The notes beneath the pieces were generated by a model. It had not been told where the DNA came from, made no database searches, and saw only the letters and a list, made by a program, of their open reading frames with translations. From an uncultured Clostridium sp. (GTDB lineage: Bacteria > Bacillota > Clostridia > Clostridiales > Clostridiaceae): a DNA stretch of 64,000 nucleotides. The stretch is from contig URGW01000017.1 in assembly GCA_900547475.1 (NCBI GenBank), positions 9,204 to 73,203 of the forward strand. The letters run 5' to 3'. Below are positions 64,000 to 64,000 of this stretch, in pieces (position 1 is the stretch's first letter; the number at the start of each line of letters is the position of its first letter). The position numbers and the translations under genes are program-made.

Positions 64000-64000
64000 A

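Overview
The window looks like a chromosomal segment of a low-GC, endospore-forming Firmicute, most likely Clostridium sensu stricto; I cannot name the species. The evidence is the very AT-rich sequence with strong AGGAGG ribosome sites, bofA (pro-sigmaK control), Bacillus/Clostridium-type SRP RNA with an Alu domain, an archaeal-type PEP carboxylase (known from C. perfringens), and the murA/walJ/rlmH and dnaX/recR gene neighbourhoods.

Layout. 1-0.75 kb: partial serA-like dehydrogenase. 1-6 kb and 10.7-12.4 kb: the conserved Firmicute block tadA - tRNA-Ser - SRP RNA - dnaX - yaaK - recR - yaaL - bofA on the minus strand, opened up by extra genes (lgt; archaeal-type ppcA; thyA-folA; degV). thyA is split by a 948-nt group I intron encoding a GIY-YIG homing endonuclease. 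The folA coding sequence carries a dense cluster of DnaA boxes. 12.5-34.3 kb: ordinary chromosomal genes (CNNM-type protein, C55-P flippase-like DUF368, two MFS exporters in the window overall, tRNA-Arg, Staygreen-family protein, PlsC, DEAD-box helicase, polysaccharide deacetylase, AhpC with a domain-permuted AhpF, GltS, a PepSY-flanked two-component system, a PAS kinase with a cysteine quartet, a small alarmone synthetase). 34.5-39 kb: Bce-type peptide-antibiotic sensing/resistance module (two-component system plus ABC transporter).

41,514-53,502: a 12-kb mobile element integrated in the last codons of rlmH, bounded by 28-bp direct repeats (one mismatch) that reproduce the rlmH 3' end. It encodes one large serine recombinase next to the left repeat, an SF3 replicative helicase, an OB-like protein, a Mor-type regulator, DUF960, a PSM-like amphipathic peptide, and an MFS drug-efflux-type gene behind an attenuator leader. 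Target codons, recombinase class, replication gene, DUF960 and resistance-type cargo parallel the staphylococcal SCC elements. Just outside the left repeat (39.5-40.2 kb) lie a paralogue of one element gene and a truncated DUF960, suggesting a decayed earlier insertion.

53.5-64 kb: the rlmH neighbourhood (Hsp20, SEC-C protein, CxxH/CxxC protein, walJ, murA), two adjacent degenerate enzymes (2H-phosphoesterase-like and dimeric dUTPase-like), a cytoplasmic-type subtilase, an M23 endopeptidase, the DnaD-like/DnaI-like helicase-loading pair, and a tRNA-Val/Asp/Thr cluster.

All calls are by reading the sequence and recalling families; no database search was run.
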